In this document: positions 25,072 through 32,917 of the stretch, one piece after another
Layout of the letters: each line of letters begins with the position of its first letter
Numbering within the stretch: position 1 is the stretch's first letter
NCBI RefSeq assembly: GCF_000577815.1
Contig: NZ_CBYM010000001.1
Span: 1-64,000, forward strand
From: Clostridium saudiense
GTDB lineage: Bacteria > Bacillota > Clostridia > Clostridiales > Clostridiaceae
Direction of reading: 5' to 3'
Length of the DNA: 64,000 nt
Position numbers and translations under genes: made by a program
Notes under the pieces: model-generated
What the model saw: only the letters and a program-made list of their open reading frames with translations
Databases searched by the model: none
Told to the model about the DNA's origin: nothing

Positions 25072-25980
25072 ATGGAAATTAAAAAAATAGCAGTTAGAGG
25101 TGGACACACAGAATTATGTACAGGAGCATCAGCATTAATTGATGAACTAACAGAAGATAGAAAAGTTAAAGATGCAGTTATCAAATATTTAAGAGAATTA
25201 GGGTATGAGGTATTAGATGTGACACCACCAGTAAATTATACTTCAAGTATAAGTGCAGATTTAGCATATGGAGTTAATAAAGCAAATGAGTGGGGTGCAG
25301 ATTTATTTATATCTATTCACTTTAATAAAGCTTACGATTCTTATAATGGAGCATTAGGTAGCGAGGTATGTGTTTACTCAAATTATGATATAGCTCAAAG
25401 AGTAGTTAACTCTTTAGAATCATTAGGATTTAAAAATAGAGGTCAAAAAATTAGAACTGGACTATATGAATTAAGAAATACTAATATGAAAGCCATGATA
25501 GTTGAAACTTGTTTTGTAGAAGCTACAGAAGATGTTGCTTTATATAGAAGATTAGGACATGATAAAGTTGGTCAAGCTATAGCAGAAGCTATTGTAAATG
25601 GTAAAGCTGTTGAAAATACTACAACAGTTAAAAATGAAGAAATAATCAAACCAGTACAAGCTCCAGTATCTAATACAGATGATTGGGTAGCAAGACTTCA
25701 AGCTGAATGTAATAATCAAGGTTTTTCAAATCAAAAAGTAGATGGTATTCCAGGAGCTAATACTTTAAAAGGTTGCCCTACACTTAAGAAAGGTGCAAGT
25801 GGTAATATTACTAAACTATTACAAGAAAAACTTGTTACATTAGGATATTCTACTAACGGGGTAGATGGTATCTTTGGTAGTGGCACTTATTCTGCTGTAA
25901 GAGAGTTTCAAAAGACTAGAGGACTTTCAGCAGATGGAATTGTTGGTCAAAATACTTGGAGAAAATTATTAAATTTATAA
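25072..25980 (+). CDS. Endolysin: N-acetylmuramoyl-L-alanine amidase
   Basis: A 302-aa amidase_3 enzyme. Zinc ligands and the catalytic Glu are visible: GGHTELCTGA (His12 and a following Glu), SIHFNKA (His) and MIVETCFVE (catalytic Glu). The catalytic domain ends near residue 180; after a short linker the C-terminal 90 residues carry peptidoglycan-binding repeats (KVDGIPGANTLKGCP and GVDGIFGSGTYSAVREFQ). It cleaves the amide bond between N-acetylmuramic acid and L-alanine. No signal peptide, so release depends on the holin. Confidence 0.94.
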   Translation: MEIKKIAVRGGHTELCTGASALIDELTEDRKVKDAVIKYLRELGYEVLDVTPPVNYTSSISADLAYGVNKANEWGADLFISIHFNKAYDSYNGALGSEVCVYSNYDIAQRVVNSLESLGFKNRGQKIRTGLYELRNTNMKAMIVETCFVEATEDVALYRRLGHDKVGQAIAEAIVNGKAVENTTTVKNEEIIKPVQAPVSNTDDWVARLQAECNNQGFSNQKVDGIPGANTLKGCPTLKKGASGNITKLLQEKLVTLGYSTNGVDGIFGSGTYSAVREFQKTRGLSADGIVGQNTWRKLLNL

Positions 25981-25986
25981 TTATTT

Positions 25987-26031
25987 AAGGCTAGTAGGTA
26001 GGAGAAATCTTACTTACTAGCCTTTTTTATT
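25987..26031 (+). terminator. Strong terminator at the end of the late operon
   Basis: A 14-bp stem, AAGGCTAGTAGGTA (25987-26000) with TACTTACTAGCCTT (26011-26024), one wobble, followed by a run of T to 26031. It ends the late transcript after the endolysin. Confidence 0.85.
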
Positions 26032-26246
26032 TCCCAAGATAAAATATGAAATTTAATATAAAATTGTATAAAAACATTAAAAAATAGTAAAAAAATATGA
26101 AAAAAAGTATAAATTCATCCGAAACGATACTTGTCTATTTCCCGATAGAATGATAAAGTATAAATAAGTAATAACACCATATATTTCGCATATACTGTAT
26201 ATTAAATTGAAATAAGGATATACTTTAACAAAATGAGGTGCAATAT

Positions 26247-26807
26247 ATGGGGAAATTAATATATTTAAATGGGAAAGATGGGATTAATATGGAAAAGATA
26301 GAGATAGAAAAAAAGACAAATGAGATCTTATCTAGTTATGATATTTTAGATATACCAGTAGACCCTATAGATATAGCTAAAAAGTTGAATATAAAGGTAT
26401 TTAATCGTAACTTCAATAGTTTCTCAAATGATACTGTATCTGGAGCCATAAAAAAAGAAAATAATAATATTAATATATATGTAAATGAAGAAGATACACT
26501 TGAAAGAAAAAGGTTTACTATTGCACATGAGTTAGGACATTATTTTTTACATTTAAGATGTAATCCAAATAAAGAGTTTGTAGATATGCATAGAAGAACA
26601 GGATACAACACTCAACTTCCTGAAGAAAAGGAAGCTAATCAATTTGCAGCAGCTATTCTAATGCCAGAAAAGAAAGTAAGAGAATTATATAAATCTATAA
26701 ACAATTTAGGTGTTAGCGAAAGTTTTATAATAGAATGGCTAAGCGAAAGATTTTTTGTTTCTAAGTCAGCAATAAAATTTAGATTAAAGAATTTGGGGTT
26801 AATATAA
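26247..26807 (+). CDS. ImmA/IrrE-family metallopeptidase
   Basis: A 186-aa zinc peptidase with FTIAHELGHYFLH (the HExxH motif) and a downstream EEKEANQFAAAILMP segment that supplies the third ligand. ImmA-type enzymes cleave phage or ICE repressors and so trigger induction. ATG 26247 follows GAGGTG; a second ATG at 26289 is possible. Unusually, no repressor gene lies beside it; the only XRE gene nearby is at 28110, three genes away. The next gene, a membrane protein, starts 2 bp after its stop. Confidence 0.88.
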   Translation: MGKLIYLNGKDGINMEKIEIEKKTNEILSSYDILDIPVDPIDIAKKLNIKVFNRNFNSFSNDTVSGAIKKENNNINIYVNEEDTLERKRFTIAHELGHYFLHLRCNPNKEFVDMHRRTGYNTQLPEEKEANQFAAAILMPEKKVRELYKSINNLGVSESFIIEWLSERFFVSKSAIKFRLKNLGLI

Positions 26808-26809
26808 GA

Positions 26810-27262
26810 ATGGTGAATACAGAGAATTTAGATGAAGAGTGCATAGAGTTAGAAGAAGGTTATCCTAGTCTAGATGATTTAATGCTAGATAGTATAGAGA
26901 GTTCTGATGGAGTTATAGAATCTACAGTATCTAGAAATAATTCAAATTCCGACTTTATAGAAATATTAAATATATGGAAAACGGAAAGACAATTAGAGTT
27001 AGGATTAAAGAAGATAGTCTGCAAAGCTTTAATAGCGCTTATATTTATAGAAGCCATATTCATAGGAGTTATGGTAGGCTTACAAGGGGCAAAAATATGG
27101 AGTTTTGAAGAATGGACTTTTAGATTAATTATAGTAAGTGTTTTTGCTGAAATAGTAGGAGTATTTATTATAGTTGTTAAAAGTTTATTTCCAGAGGATT
27201 CTAGTAAATCTATGTTAGATCTTATAAAACATATATACGGAAACAATAGAAGGGATAGTTAG
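26810..27262 (+). CDS. Two-span membrane protein coupled to the ImmA-like gene
   Basis: A 150-aa protein: an acidic 60-residue N-terminus, two membrane segments (ALIALIFIEAIFIGVMVG and LIIVSVFAEIVGVFIIVV), then a short cytoplasmic end (MLDLIKHIYGNNRRDS). It is in one transcript with the peptidase, 2 bp away. Small membrane proteins beside ImmA peptidases occur in phage immunity and superinfection exclusion regions; the role here is inferred. A bidirectional terminator follows. Confidence 0.65.
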   Translation: MVNTENLDEECIELEEGYPSLDDLMLDSIESSDGVIESTVSRNNSNSDFIEILNIWKTERQLELGLKKIVCKALIALIFIEAIFIGVMVGLQGAKIWSFEEWTFRLIIVSVFAEIVGVFIIVVKSLFPEDSSKSMLDLIKHIYGNNRRDS

Positions 27263-27305
27263 AATTTAATTTAGCTATTCCTTCTATTGTTTATAACCAG
27301 AACCT

Positions 27306-27336
27306 AAAAGAGTAGGACAAACCTACTCTTTTTTAT
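27306..27336. terminator. Bidirectional terminator between convergent genes
   Basis: AAAAGAGTAGG (27306-27316) and CCTACTCTTTT (27322-27332) are perfect complements around ACAAA, with T-runs on both strands. It serves the membrane-protein gene on plus and the small gene on minus, whose stop lies inside it. Confidence 0.85.
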
Positions 27337-27496
27337 TTAAATTAATTAAATTCTTTTTTGCTTCCTCATATTGCTCTTTAGTAAAAGGAATATTATTTTC
27401 CTTTAAAACTTCAACATACCTATCTAAATCTACAATTGTTTCACCTTGTCTCATTTCAAAAGGATTATTTATATCTTTTAGTTTAAAATTAAGCAT
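27323..27496 (-). CDS. 57-aa phage protein on the minus strand
   Basis: The start at 27496 follows GGAGG with 8-base spacing on the minus strand. The product (MLNFKLKDINNPFEMRQGE, then DLDRYVEVLKENNIPFTKEQ) is a small mixed-fold protein of no known family. It is the only minus-strand gene in the prophage part of the window, convergent with the membrane protein gene, so it may be expressed in the lysogen. Confidence 0.6.
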   Translation of the reverse strand: MLNFKLKDINNPFEMRQGETIVDLDRYVEVLKENNIPFTKEQYEEAKKNLINLNKKE

Positions 27497-27717
27497 CTTT
27501 AGAACCTCCAATGTTAATATATCGTGATTATAACACATTACATATAACTTTTTTTTAAAAGTATCATAATGAAACTTTTAAAAAGTTCACAAAGAACAAT
27601 AATCTATATTTATATAATTAATTTTACAATTAATTACACTACATTTGGAAAATATGTTACTATTAAATTATAATTGTATTAATTTGGTTATCATAAATAA
27701 TAAAAAGGGGGATATAT

Positions 27718-27966
27718 ATGAAAAAAGTAAATATTAGTAAAGGAATTATGATAAGTGGAATAATTTACGCATTAACATTATTATTAGAAGTATTAATTCA
27801 GGGGATCACTTTAAGTTCAGCGAATGGTGGTTTTGTTGTTATGAATATTTATCTTATATCATTAGTAATAAGACCTATTTCGCTTATAGTATTTATTATA
27901 TTTGCTTGTAAAGCATTGACTATAATATTAAAAGCATGTTCTATATTGATTAATGAAAAGAAATAA
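27718..27966 (+). CDS. Small three-segment membrane protein
   Basis: An 82-aa hydrophobic protein with segments near residues 9-28, 38-58 and 57-75 and a short charged end (LINEKK). AAGGGGG lies 7 bases before the ATG. It stands alone between two gaps in the lysogeny/accessory region. I recognise no family; a phage exclusion or host-modifying role is possible but not shown. Confidence 0.55.
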   Translation: MKKVNISKGIMISGIIYALTLLLEVLIQGITLSSANGGFVVMNIYLISLVIRPISLIVFIIFACKALTIILKACSILINEKK

Positions 27967-28109
27967 TCTTAAATTAATAGCGTAAAAGGAGATTAAAATT
28001 TATCTATTTTAATTGTAACCAATAAAAGGAAAAGCAATCGCCTCATAGAATAAAATATATATATGGATATAAAAATTAACAAAATAAATTGACAGAATTG
28101 AGGTGAGGT

Positions 28110-28310
28110 ATGGTTAAAAATAGACTGAAAGAAATAAGAATGACAAAATATATGATGAACTCAAATGAGTTTTGTAAGATGATTGGAATAAGTCCAAGTA
28201 CTTATAGTCAAATAGAAACTAATAAGCAGCAGGGGAATATAGAAACAATATTGAAAATAAGTAAGGCTCTTAATCTAAAGGTAGAAGATATTTGGTACCT
28301 TGAAGATTAA
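28110..28310 (+). CDS. XRE-family (Cro/CI-like) DNA-binding protein
   Basis: A 66-aa protein that is almost entirely one XRE helix-turn-helix: RLKEIRMTKYMMNSNEFCKM, then GISPSTYSQIETNK and ETILKISKALNLKVEDIW. Stand-alone domains of this size act as Cro-like repressors or plasmid copy/partition regulators. GAGGTGAGG precedes the ATG. It lies just upstream of the ParM-like gene and is a candidate to control it. Confidence 0.85.
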   Translation: MVKNRLKEIRMTKYMMNSNEFCKMIGISPSTYSQIETNKQQGNIETILKISKALNLKVEDIWYLED

Positions 28311-28353
28311 GGGCCTTTTTCTTTTTATAAAAAATATTTCTAAATATAAATTT

Positions 28354-28390
28354 TATTCACAAACAGGAATATAATTTATACTCGTGAATA
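28354..28390 (+). promoter_or_regulatory. Putative parM promoter with flanking inverted repeat
   Basis: TATTCAC (28354-28360) and GTGAATA (28384-28390) are inverted around a -10-like TATAAT at 28370-28375. A bound repressor dimer would cover the promoter. It lies 55 bp upstream of the ParM-like start. Confidence 0.4.
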
Positions 28391-28444
28391 CATATATAAC
28401 AAAGGGCAACAAAGTAGCCTTAAATAATGTATTTGGAGGATAAC

Positions 28445-29347
28445 ATGGAAACAATAGGCGTAGATTTAGGCAATTGTAACATTAAGACAAGTAAGGGGAT
28501 AATAGTACCTTCATTAATTACAAGAGGAGAAAATTATTTAATAAGCACAGGATATCAATTAGAGTTTAACAATGAAATATTAATTATTGGAGAAGGTGAT
28601 TATGATACTAATCTAGATAAAATATCTAAAGAAAATCTTTTACCAATGCTATGTTTAGCTTTAGGGTTAAGTACTAAAGAAGAATTTATAAGAATAGTAC
28701 TAGGATTACCTATAAATCAATATAGAAGTAAAAAAGATAAAATGATTGAAGTAATTGAAGATAATAAAATATTAAATTTTAAGTTAAATGGAATAGAAAG
28801 AACTATTTATATTGAAGATGCAGCAATATTCCCAGAAGGGGTTGCAACATATTATTCGTTGGATGTGGATAAGAGAAGAGAGTTAATAGAGAAAGATTTA
28901 ATTGTTTTAGATATTGGAGGAAGAACTACAGATATAGCATTGCTTAAAGCTGGTAAAAAAAGAAGTGTTGCTAAAAGTACAAGTTTAGATGTAGGAATGA
29001 TTAACATTTATAATGATATGATTAATGAAATTAATAGCTTATATACTTTAGGATTAAATATTGAAGATGCTGAAGGCATAATAAAAAATGGTTTAGAAGT
29101 AGATGGAGAAAAGAAAGATACTACATTTATTAAAAATATTATAAGAAATAATATAGAAAAAGTATTCAAAGAATTAAATATAAGCTATCCGGTTAGAACA
29201 AGTCCTATACTTGTTACTGGTGGAGGGGGAAGATCCTTTTTTAAGTCTATAAAAAAGAGATATCCATCAGCTCAAATAATAGAAGATAATTTATTTTCAA
29301 ATGCTTTAGGATATAAAAAGGTAGGGGAGAAGTTATGGAGAGATTAA
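28445..29347 (+). CDS. ParM-like plasmid-segregation actin
   Basis: A 300-aa actin-fold ATPase: phosphate-1 loop TIGVDLGNCNIKT at the N-terminus, phosphate-2 loop VLDIGGRTTDIALL at about residue 155 and adenosine motif PILVTGGGGRS near 260. ParM-type proteins form filaments that push sister plasmids apart. ATG 28445 has TGGAGGA 6 bases upstream. The partner gene overlaps its end by 13 bp and centromere-like repeats follow, so a full partition cassette appears to be present at the right end of the prophage. Confidence 0.85.
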   Translation: METIGVDLGNCNIKTSKGIIVPSLITRGENYLISTGYQLEFNNEILIIGEGDYDTNLDKISKENLLPMLCLALGLSTKEEFIRIVLGLPINQYRSKKDKMIEVIEDNKILNFKLNGIERTIYIEDAAIFPEGVATYYSLDVDKRRELIEKDLIVLDIGGRTTDIALLKAGKKRSVAKSTSLDVGMINIYNDMINEINSLYTLGLNIEDAEGIIKNGLEVDGEKKDTTFIKNIIRNNIEKVFKELNISYPVRTSPILVTGGGGRSFFKSIKKRYPSAQIIEDNLFSNALGYKKVGEKLWRD

Positions 29348-29538
29348 GAATAACTATAGAGTTTAATAAAAATAGAAAAGAAGAATTGAAGCTTTATGAG
29401 AAATTACAAAACTATAGTAATCCTGCTGCATATATAAAAGATGTTCTTAGAGGATTATTACCAATACCAGGAGAGATTAAAGTTGTATCAGAGGTAAGCT
29501 CAGAAAATGAAGACTATGAGGATTTAATGGATATATAA
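29335..29538 (+). CDS. ParR-like ribbon-helix-helix partner protein
   Basis: A 67-aa protein starting MERLRITIEFNKNRKEELKL, then YSNPAAYIKDVLRGLLP; a strand followed by two helices as in ribbon-helix-helix DNA-binding proteins, with an acidic C-terminal tail that in ParR proteins contacts ParM. The ATG lies inside the ParM-like gene after GGGGAG. Assignment rests on gene order and predicted fold, since ParR proteins are poorly conserved. Confidence 0.7.
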   Translation: MERLRITIEFNKNRKEELKLYEKLQNYSNPAAYIKDVLRGLLPIPGEIKVVSEVSSENEDYEDLMDI

Positions 29539-29608
29539 ATACCACACTATTACCACACTACTAGAAAATTAATAAGAAAAGCTAATAGTGGGGTAATGTG
29601 GTGGTAAT
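29538..29608. repeat. Four 11-bp centromere-like repeats
   Basis: AATACCACACT and ATTACCACACT (29538-29559) are adjacent on plus; ATTACCCCACT and ATTACCACCAC are adjacent on minus (29587-29608). The pairs face each other across a 27-bp AT-rich spacer. They follow directly after the ParR-like gene, the usual place of a ParR-binding centromere in some plasmids. Confidence 0.7.
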
Positions 29609-29681
29609 AGCCAAAAAGTACTCGGTAAATCACCGATATATGGTCGATTATATTTGGAGAGAGTAGGGGAGTGGTTAGGAA

Positions 29682-29885
29682 ATGTTAGGATTTAAAGAAA
29701 AAGAAATTTTGGGAAGAAAGAGCGAAGATGAATTAAAAATATATAGATTAACTGTACAAGTATCTAAGAGGGAAAAGGAAAAAATAATTCAACTTGCAAA
29801 AAGCAGAGGTATGAGCGTAAGTGATTATGTTAGATATTTTTGTATTCATAAGCCTTTTGCAAATAAGTTCGAGGAGGATGAATAA
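29682..29885 (+). CDS. Second ribbon-helix-helix protein
   Basis: A 67-aa protein with RLTVQVSKREKEKIIQLAKS then RGMSVSDYVRYFCI, the strand-helix-helix pattern of the Arc/CopG/MobC group. Such proteins bind operators or assist relaxases. GTTAGGAA precedes the ATG. It lies 74 bp after the centromere-like repeats, which it might also bind. Plasmid copy control is another option. Confidence 0.7.
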   Translation: MLGFKEKEILGRKSEDELKIYRLTVQVSKREKEKIIQLAKSRGMSVSDYVRYFCIHKPFANKFEEDE

Positions 29886-29889
29886 TAAA

Positions 29890-30204
29890 ATGTATGTTGA
29901 TTTAAATTGTATAGTAGAACCAATCGCAACTTTGATTTCCCTTACGTTTATAAGTTGTCTTATAGCAATTACTATCTATAAACTTATTCAGAGTTGGGAT
30001 GAGGGCAAGGAAAGATATCTAGCTAATGAAGAAAATGTAAGAATAGAAGCATTGAATAAAAAGAGATTAGAAAATCTTAAACTTGAAAATTTAGAGGTTA
30101 AATTAACAAGCGAAGACATTGAATTATTAAATCTAATAGCTGGTAACAAGGGCACTCCTAAAGGTGTCTTAAGGAATATGTTAAGAGAGCATTTAAGGAA
30201 TTAA
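29890..30204 (+). CDS. Membrane-anchored coiled-coil protein at the prophage right end
   Basis: A 104-aa protein with one membrane segment (PIATLISLTFISCLIAITIY) followed by a charged helix (ENVRIEALNKKRLENLKLEN) and a C-terminal domain LTSEDIELLNLIAGNKGTPK. The start after AGGAGG could be 29890 or 29878. It is the last phage gene before the junction with the interrupted transporter gene. Function unknown. Confidence 0.55.
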   Translation: MYVDLNCIVEPIATLISLTFISCLIAITIYKLIQSWDEGKERYLANEENVRIEALNKKRLENLKLENLEVKLTSEDIELLNLIAGNKGTPKGVLRNMLREHLRN

Positions 30205-30236
30205 TAAAAGTGGACATATACTGTTATTTAGAATAG
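30205..30236. other. Prophage right-end junction (attR region)
   Basis: Between the last phage stop (30204) and 30236 the sequence changes from phage to host. The transporter coding frame is intact from 30237 on, but an in-frame TAG sits at 30234-30236. The exact att core cannot be given without the left end, which is outside the window. Confidence 0.55.
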
Positions 30237-31034
30237 GTTGCAGATAAAACTATGCAACAATTATTAAGTGGTAATGCAGATATAGGATTTTCAGGACCAG
30301 AGCAAGTTGTTTATATTTATAACCAAGGAAGAGAAGATTATCCAGTTGTATTTGGACAATTAACACAAAAAGATGGTTCATTTTTAGTGGGAAGAGAAGC
30401 AGAAGAAGATTTTGATTGGTCATCATTAAAAGGTAAAGAAATAATAGGTGGTAGACCAGGTGGAATTCCCGAAATGGCTCTTGAGTATGTACTAAAAGAA
30501 AATGGATTAGACCCAGAAAATGATGTGAATATGGTTACAAATGTTGATTTTACAGCTACTGCAGGTGCTTTCAAATCTGGAACTGGTGATTATGTTGCAT
30601 TATTTGAACCAACAGCTACAATGTTAGAAAATGATGGTGGTGGTAGTATAGTTTCTTCAGTAGGAGAACAAGCAGGAAATATTGCTTATACTTGCTTCTA
30701 TACAACTAAATCATATATGGATGAAAATCCAGAAATAATTCAAAAGTTTACAAATGCAATTTACAAAGGTCAATTATGGGTTCAACAACATACAAGTGAA
30801 GAAATTGCTGATTCTATTAGTTCATTTTTCCCAGGAACTGATAAAGATGTAATAGTTAAAGTAATAGATAATTATAAGAGTATAGATGCATTTTCAGAAA
30901 CTCCTGAAGTAAGTGAAGATGGTTTAAATAAGCTAATGGATATTATTCAAGGATATGATTCAAGCTTGATTCAAACAAGACCAGATTTTAATGTTATCGT
31001 AAATAACTCATTTGCAGAAGAGGCAACAAAATAA
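30237..31034 (+). pseudogene. Substrate-binding protein of a NitT/TauT ABC transporter, 5' part removed by the prophage
   Basis: The frame reads VADKTMQQLLSGNADIGFSG from 30237, which is the middle of a NitT/TauT (SsuA/ThiY-like) periplasmic-type binding protein: GKEIIGGRPGGIPEMALEY and YVALFEPTATML are typical. About 265 residues remain of the usual 320-340; the lipoprotein signal peptide and first lobe strand are missing. An internal ATG at 30252 lacks a signal peptide, so any product would stay in the cytoplasm. The missing 5' end should be at the prophage's left end. Confidence 0.82.
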
Positions 31035-31053
31035 ACTAATGCTATAAATAGTT

Positions 31054-31118
31054 TAGTTAGTAGTTAAAAGAAAATAAGTTAAATTAATTTAGAAAAATAA
31101 ACAAACAACTACTAACTA
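31054..31118 (+). repeat. 12-bp inverted repeat between binding-protein and ATPase genes
   Basis: TAGTTAGTAGTT (31054-31065) and AACTACTAACTA (31107-31118) are perfect complements with a 41-base spacer. It may stabilise the upstream mRNA or reduce read-through; no T-run follows. Confidence 0.5.
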
Positions 31119-31150
31119 TAACTATAAAATTATTATGGGGTGGTGGTAAA

Positions 31151-31909
31151 GTGAGTCTCTTAGAAATAAAGAATATAAATATGAACTATCACACTATGGA
31201 AGGAGCTACAGAGGCAATTAAAGATGTCAGCTTTTCAGTAGATGATGGGGAATTTATAAGTATAATTGGTCCTTCAGGATGCGGAAAATCAACATTGCTT
31301 AATATTATAAGTGGAATATTAACTCCATCAAGTGGAGAAGTTAAATTTAATGATCCAGATGTAAAAAATAATCTAGATAAAATGGGATATATGTTTCAAA
31401 AAGATTATTTATTTCCATGGTTATCTGTTAGAGAAAATGTATTATTAGGACTTAAAGTTAAGAAAATATATACAAAAGAAAACATAGAATTTGCTGATGA
31501 ATTACTAAAAAGTTATGGATTAGAAAAATTTGAGTCACATAAGCCAACACAGTTATCAGGGGGTATGAGACAAAGAGTAGCTTTAATTAGAACATTAGTC
31601 TTAAGACCAGAAATAATATTACTTGATGAACCGTTTTCTGCATTAGATTATCAAAGTAGATTAAAAATGACAGATGATGTTTATGAGATAATTAAGAAAG
31701 AAAAGAAAACAGCAATAATGGTAACACACGATTTAGGTGAAGCTATTGTAATGTCAAAAAGAGTAATAATTTTAACTTCTAGGCCAGCTTATATAAAGGA
31801 TGATGTTAATATAGAGTTTAAGAATAAAGATGCAACTCCTTTCGATAAGAGAAAGGAACCAGAGTACAATGAGTACTTTAGAAAGTTATGGGGGGAGTTG
31901 GATAATTAG
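31151..31909 (+). CDS. ABC transporter ATP-binding protein (NitT/TauT type)
   Basis: A 252-aa ATPase: Walker A GPSGCGKST at about residues 39-47, signature LSGGMRQRVAL, Walker B ILLDEPFSALD and the H-loop MVTHD. It powers the permease encoded next. GTG 31151 follows a GGGGTGGTGG site. The substrate cannot be read from the ATPase; the family imports sulfonates, nitrate, taurine or thiamine precursors. With the binding protein broken, the system is probably inactive in this strain. Confidence 0.92.
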   Translation: MSLLEIKNINMNYHTMEGATEAIKDVSFSVDDGEFISIIGPSGCGKSTLLNIISGILTPSSGEVKFNDPDVKNNLDKMGYMFQKDYLFPWLSVRENVLLGLKVKKIYTKENIEFADELLKSYGLEKFESHKPTQLSGGMRQRVALIRTLVLRPEIILLDEPFSALDYQSRLKMTDDVYEIIKKEKKTAIMVTHDLGEAIVMSKRVIILTSRPAYIKDDVNIEFKNKDATPFDKRKEPEYNEYFRKLWGELDN

Positions 31910-31910
31910 T

Positions 31911-32702
31911 ATGGAAAAAGAGCATGAATTGTATTTAAGAAAAGTTAAAAGGGACAAATGGAAAGTAAGAGCAATAAGAATTTTAATTTTAGTAGCATTT
32001 ATTGCACTATGGGAAATTGCAGCGCAATTAAAATGGATAGATCCATTTTTAACTTCAAGTCCTAGTAGAATTATTAAATCATTAGTTAGTTTTATAAATG
32101 AAGGCACATTATTTAGGCATATATGGGTAACTTGTTATGAAACTATAATTGGATTTACACTAGGTACAGTTTTAGGAGTAGCTATTGCAATATTATTATG
32201 GGCTTCAAAAACAGCATCAAAAGTATTAGATCCTTATTTAGTAGTATTAAATGCATTACCAAAAGTAGCACTTGCTCCAATAATAATATTTTGGGTTGGC
32301 AATGGTACATCAGCAATTATTACAATTGCATTGCTAATTTCAATTGTTACTACAATAATAAGTGTTTTAACAGGGTTTAATGAGGTAGATAAAGGAAAAA
32401 TGCTATTAATGACAACCTTTGAAGCAAACAAGTGGCAAAAATTAAGATATTTAGTTTTTCCAGCTTCTGTACCAGTTATTATTTCTGCATTAAAAATAAA
32501 TGTTGGACTTTCTTGGGTAGGAGTTATAATGGGAGAATTCCTAGTTGCAAGAGAAGGATTGGGATTCTTAATAATATATGGTGGACAAATAGCCCAATTA
32601 GATATGGTTATGATGAGTATAGTAATTCTATCAGTTATTGCTTTTATAATGTATGAGATTGTAGCTTTGATAGAAAATAGATTAATTAAAAAAAGACAAT
32701 AA
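31911..32702 (+). CDS. ABC transporter permease (NitT/TauT type)
   Basis: A 263-aa permease with about six membrane segments, starting near LILVAFIALWEIAAQL, and the coupling-helix region MTTFEANKWQKLRYLVFPAS. The conserved INVGLSWVGVIMGEFLVA follows. ATG 31911 lies one base after the ATPase stop, with GGGGGGAG about 14 bases upstream. A repeat-containing terminator follows. Confidence 0.92.
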   Translation: MEKEHELYLRKVKRDKWKVRAIRILILVAFIALWEIAAQLKWIDPFLTSSPSRIIKSLVSFINEGTLFRHIWVTCYETIIGFTLGTVLGVAIAILLWASKTASKVLDPYLVVLNALPKVALAPIIIFWVGNGTSAIITIALLISIVTTIISVLTGFNEVDKGKMLLMTTFEANKWQKLRYLVFPASVPVIISALKINVGLSWVGVIMGEFLVAREGLGFLIIYGGQIAQLDMVMMSIVILSVIAFIMYEIVALIENRLIKKRQ

Positions 32703-32713
32703 TTTCAGTTAAT

Positions 32714-32808
32714 AATGGCAAATTAATTAATTTAAAAATGGCAGATTAATTAATTTAAAATAGTATGTAATAATAAAAAATAAATTATTCAATAATTTGC
32801 CATTTTTA
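32714..32808 (+). terminator. Terminator with a tandem 23-bp repeat in its left arm
   Basis: AATGGCAAATT (32714-32724) pairs perfectly with AATTTGCCATT (32794-32804), followed by TTT. A second copy of the 23-bp unit that holds the left arm lies at 32738-32760 with one mismatch, so either copy could form the stem. Confidence 0.6.
32715..32760 (+). repeat. Tandem 23-bp direct repeat
   Basis: Two adjacent 23-bp units (32715-32737 and 32738-32760), both starting ATGGCA and ending TTTAAAA, differ at one base. It looks like a recent local duplication. Confidence 0.8.
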
Positions 32809-32917
32809 ATTACATAAATTAGTGTATAATGTCGAAATTATAAATTACTATTTGAAAAAAATATAATTTTTTGTTAGAATTGTTGTTAAGAATATTTATT
32901 TAACAAATGGAGGGATT

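Noticed and set aside
30205..30236. Exact attR core sequence
   Set aside because: The left end of the prophage is outside the window, so the duplicated core cannot be determined.
32198..32656. Two plus-strand frames inside the permease gene
   Set aside because: Alternative frames of a membrane-protein gene; Asn/Tyr/Cys-rich products with no start signals.
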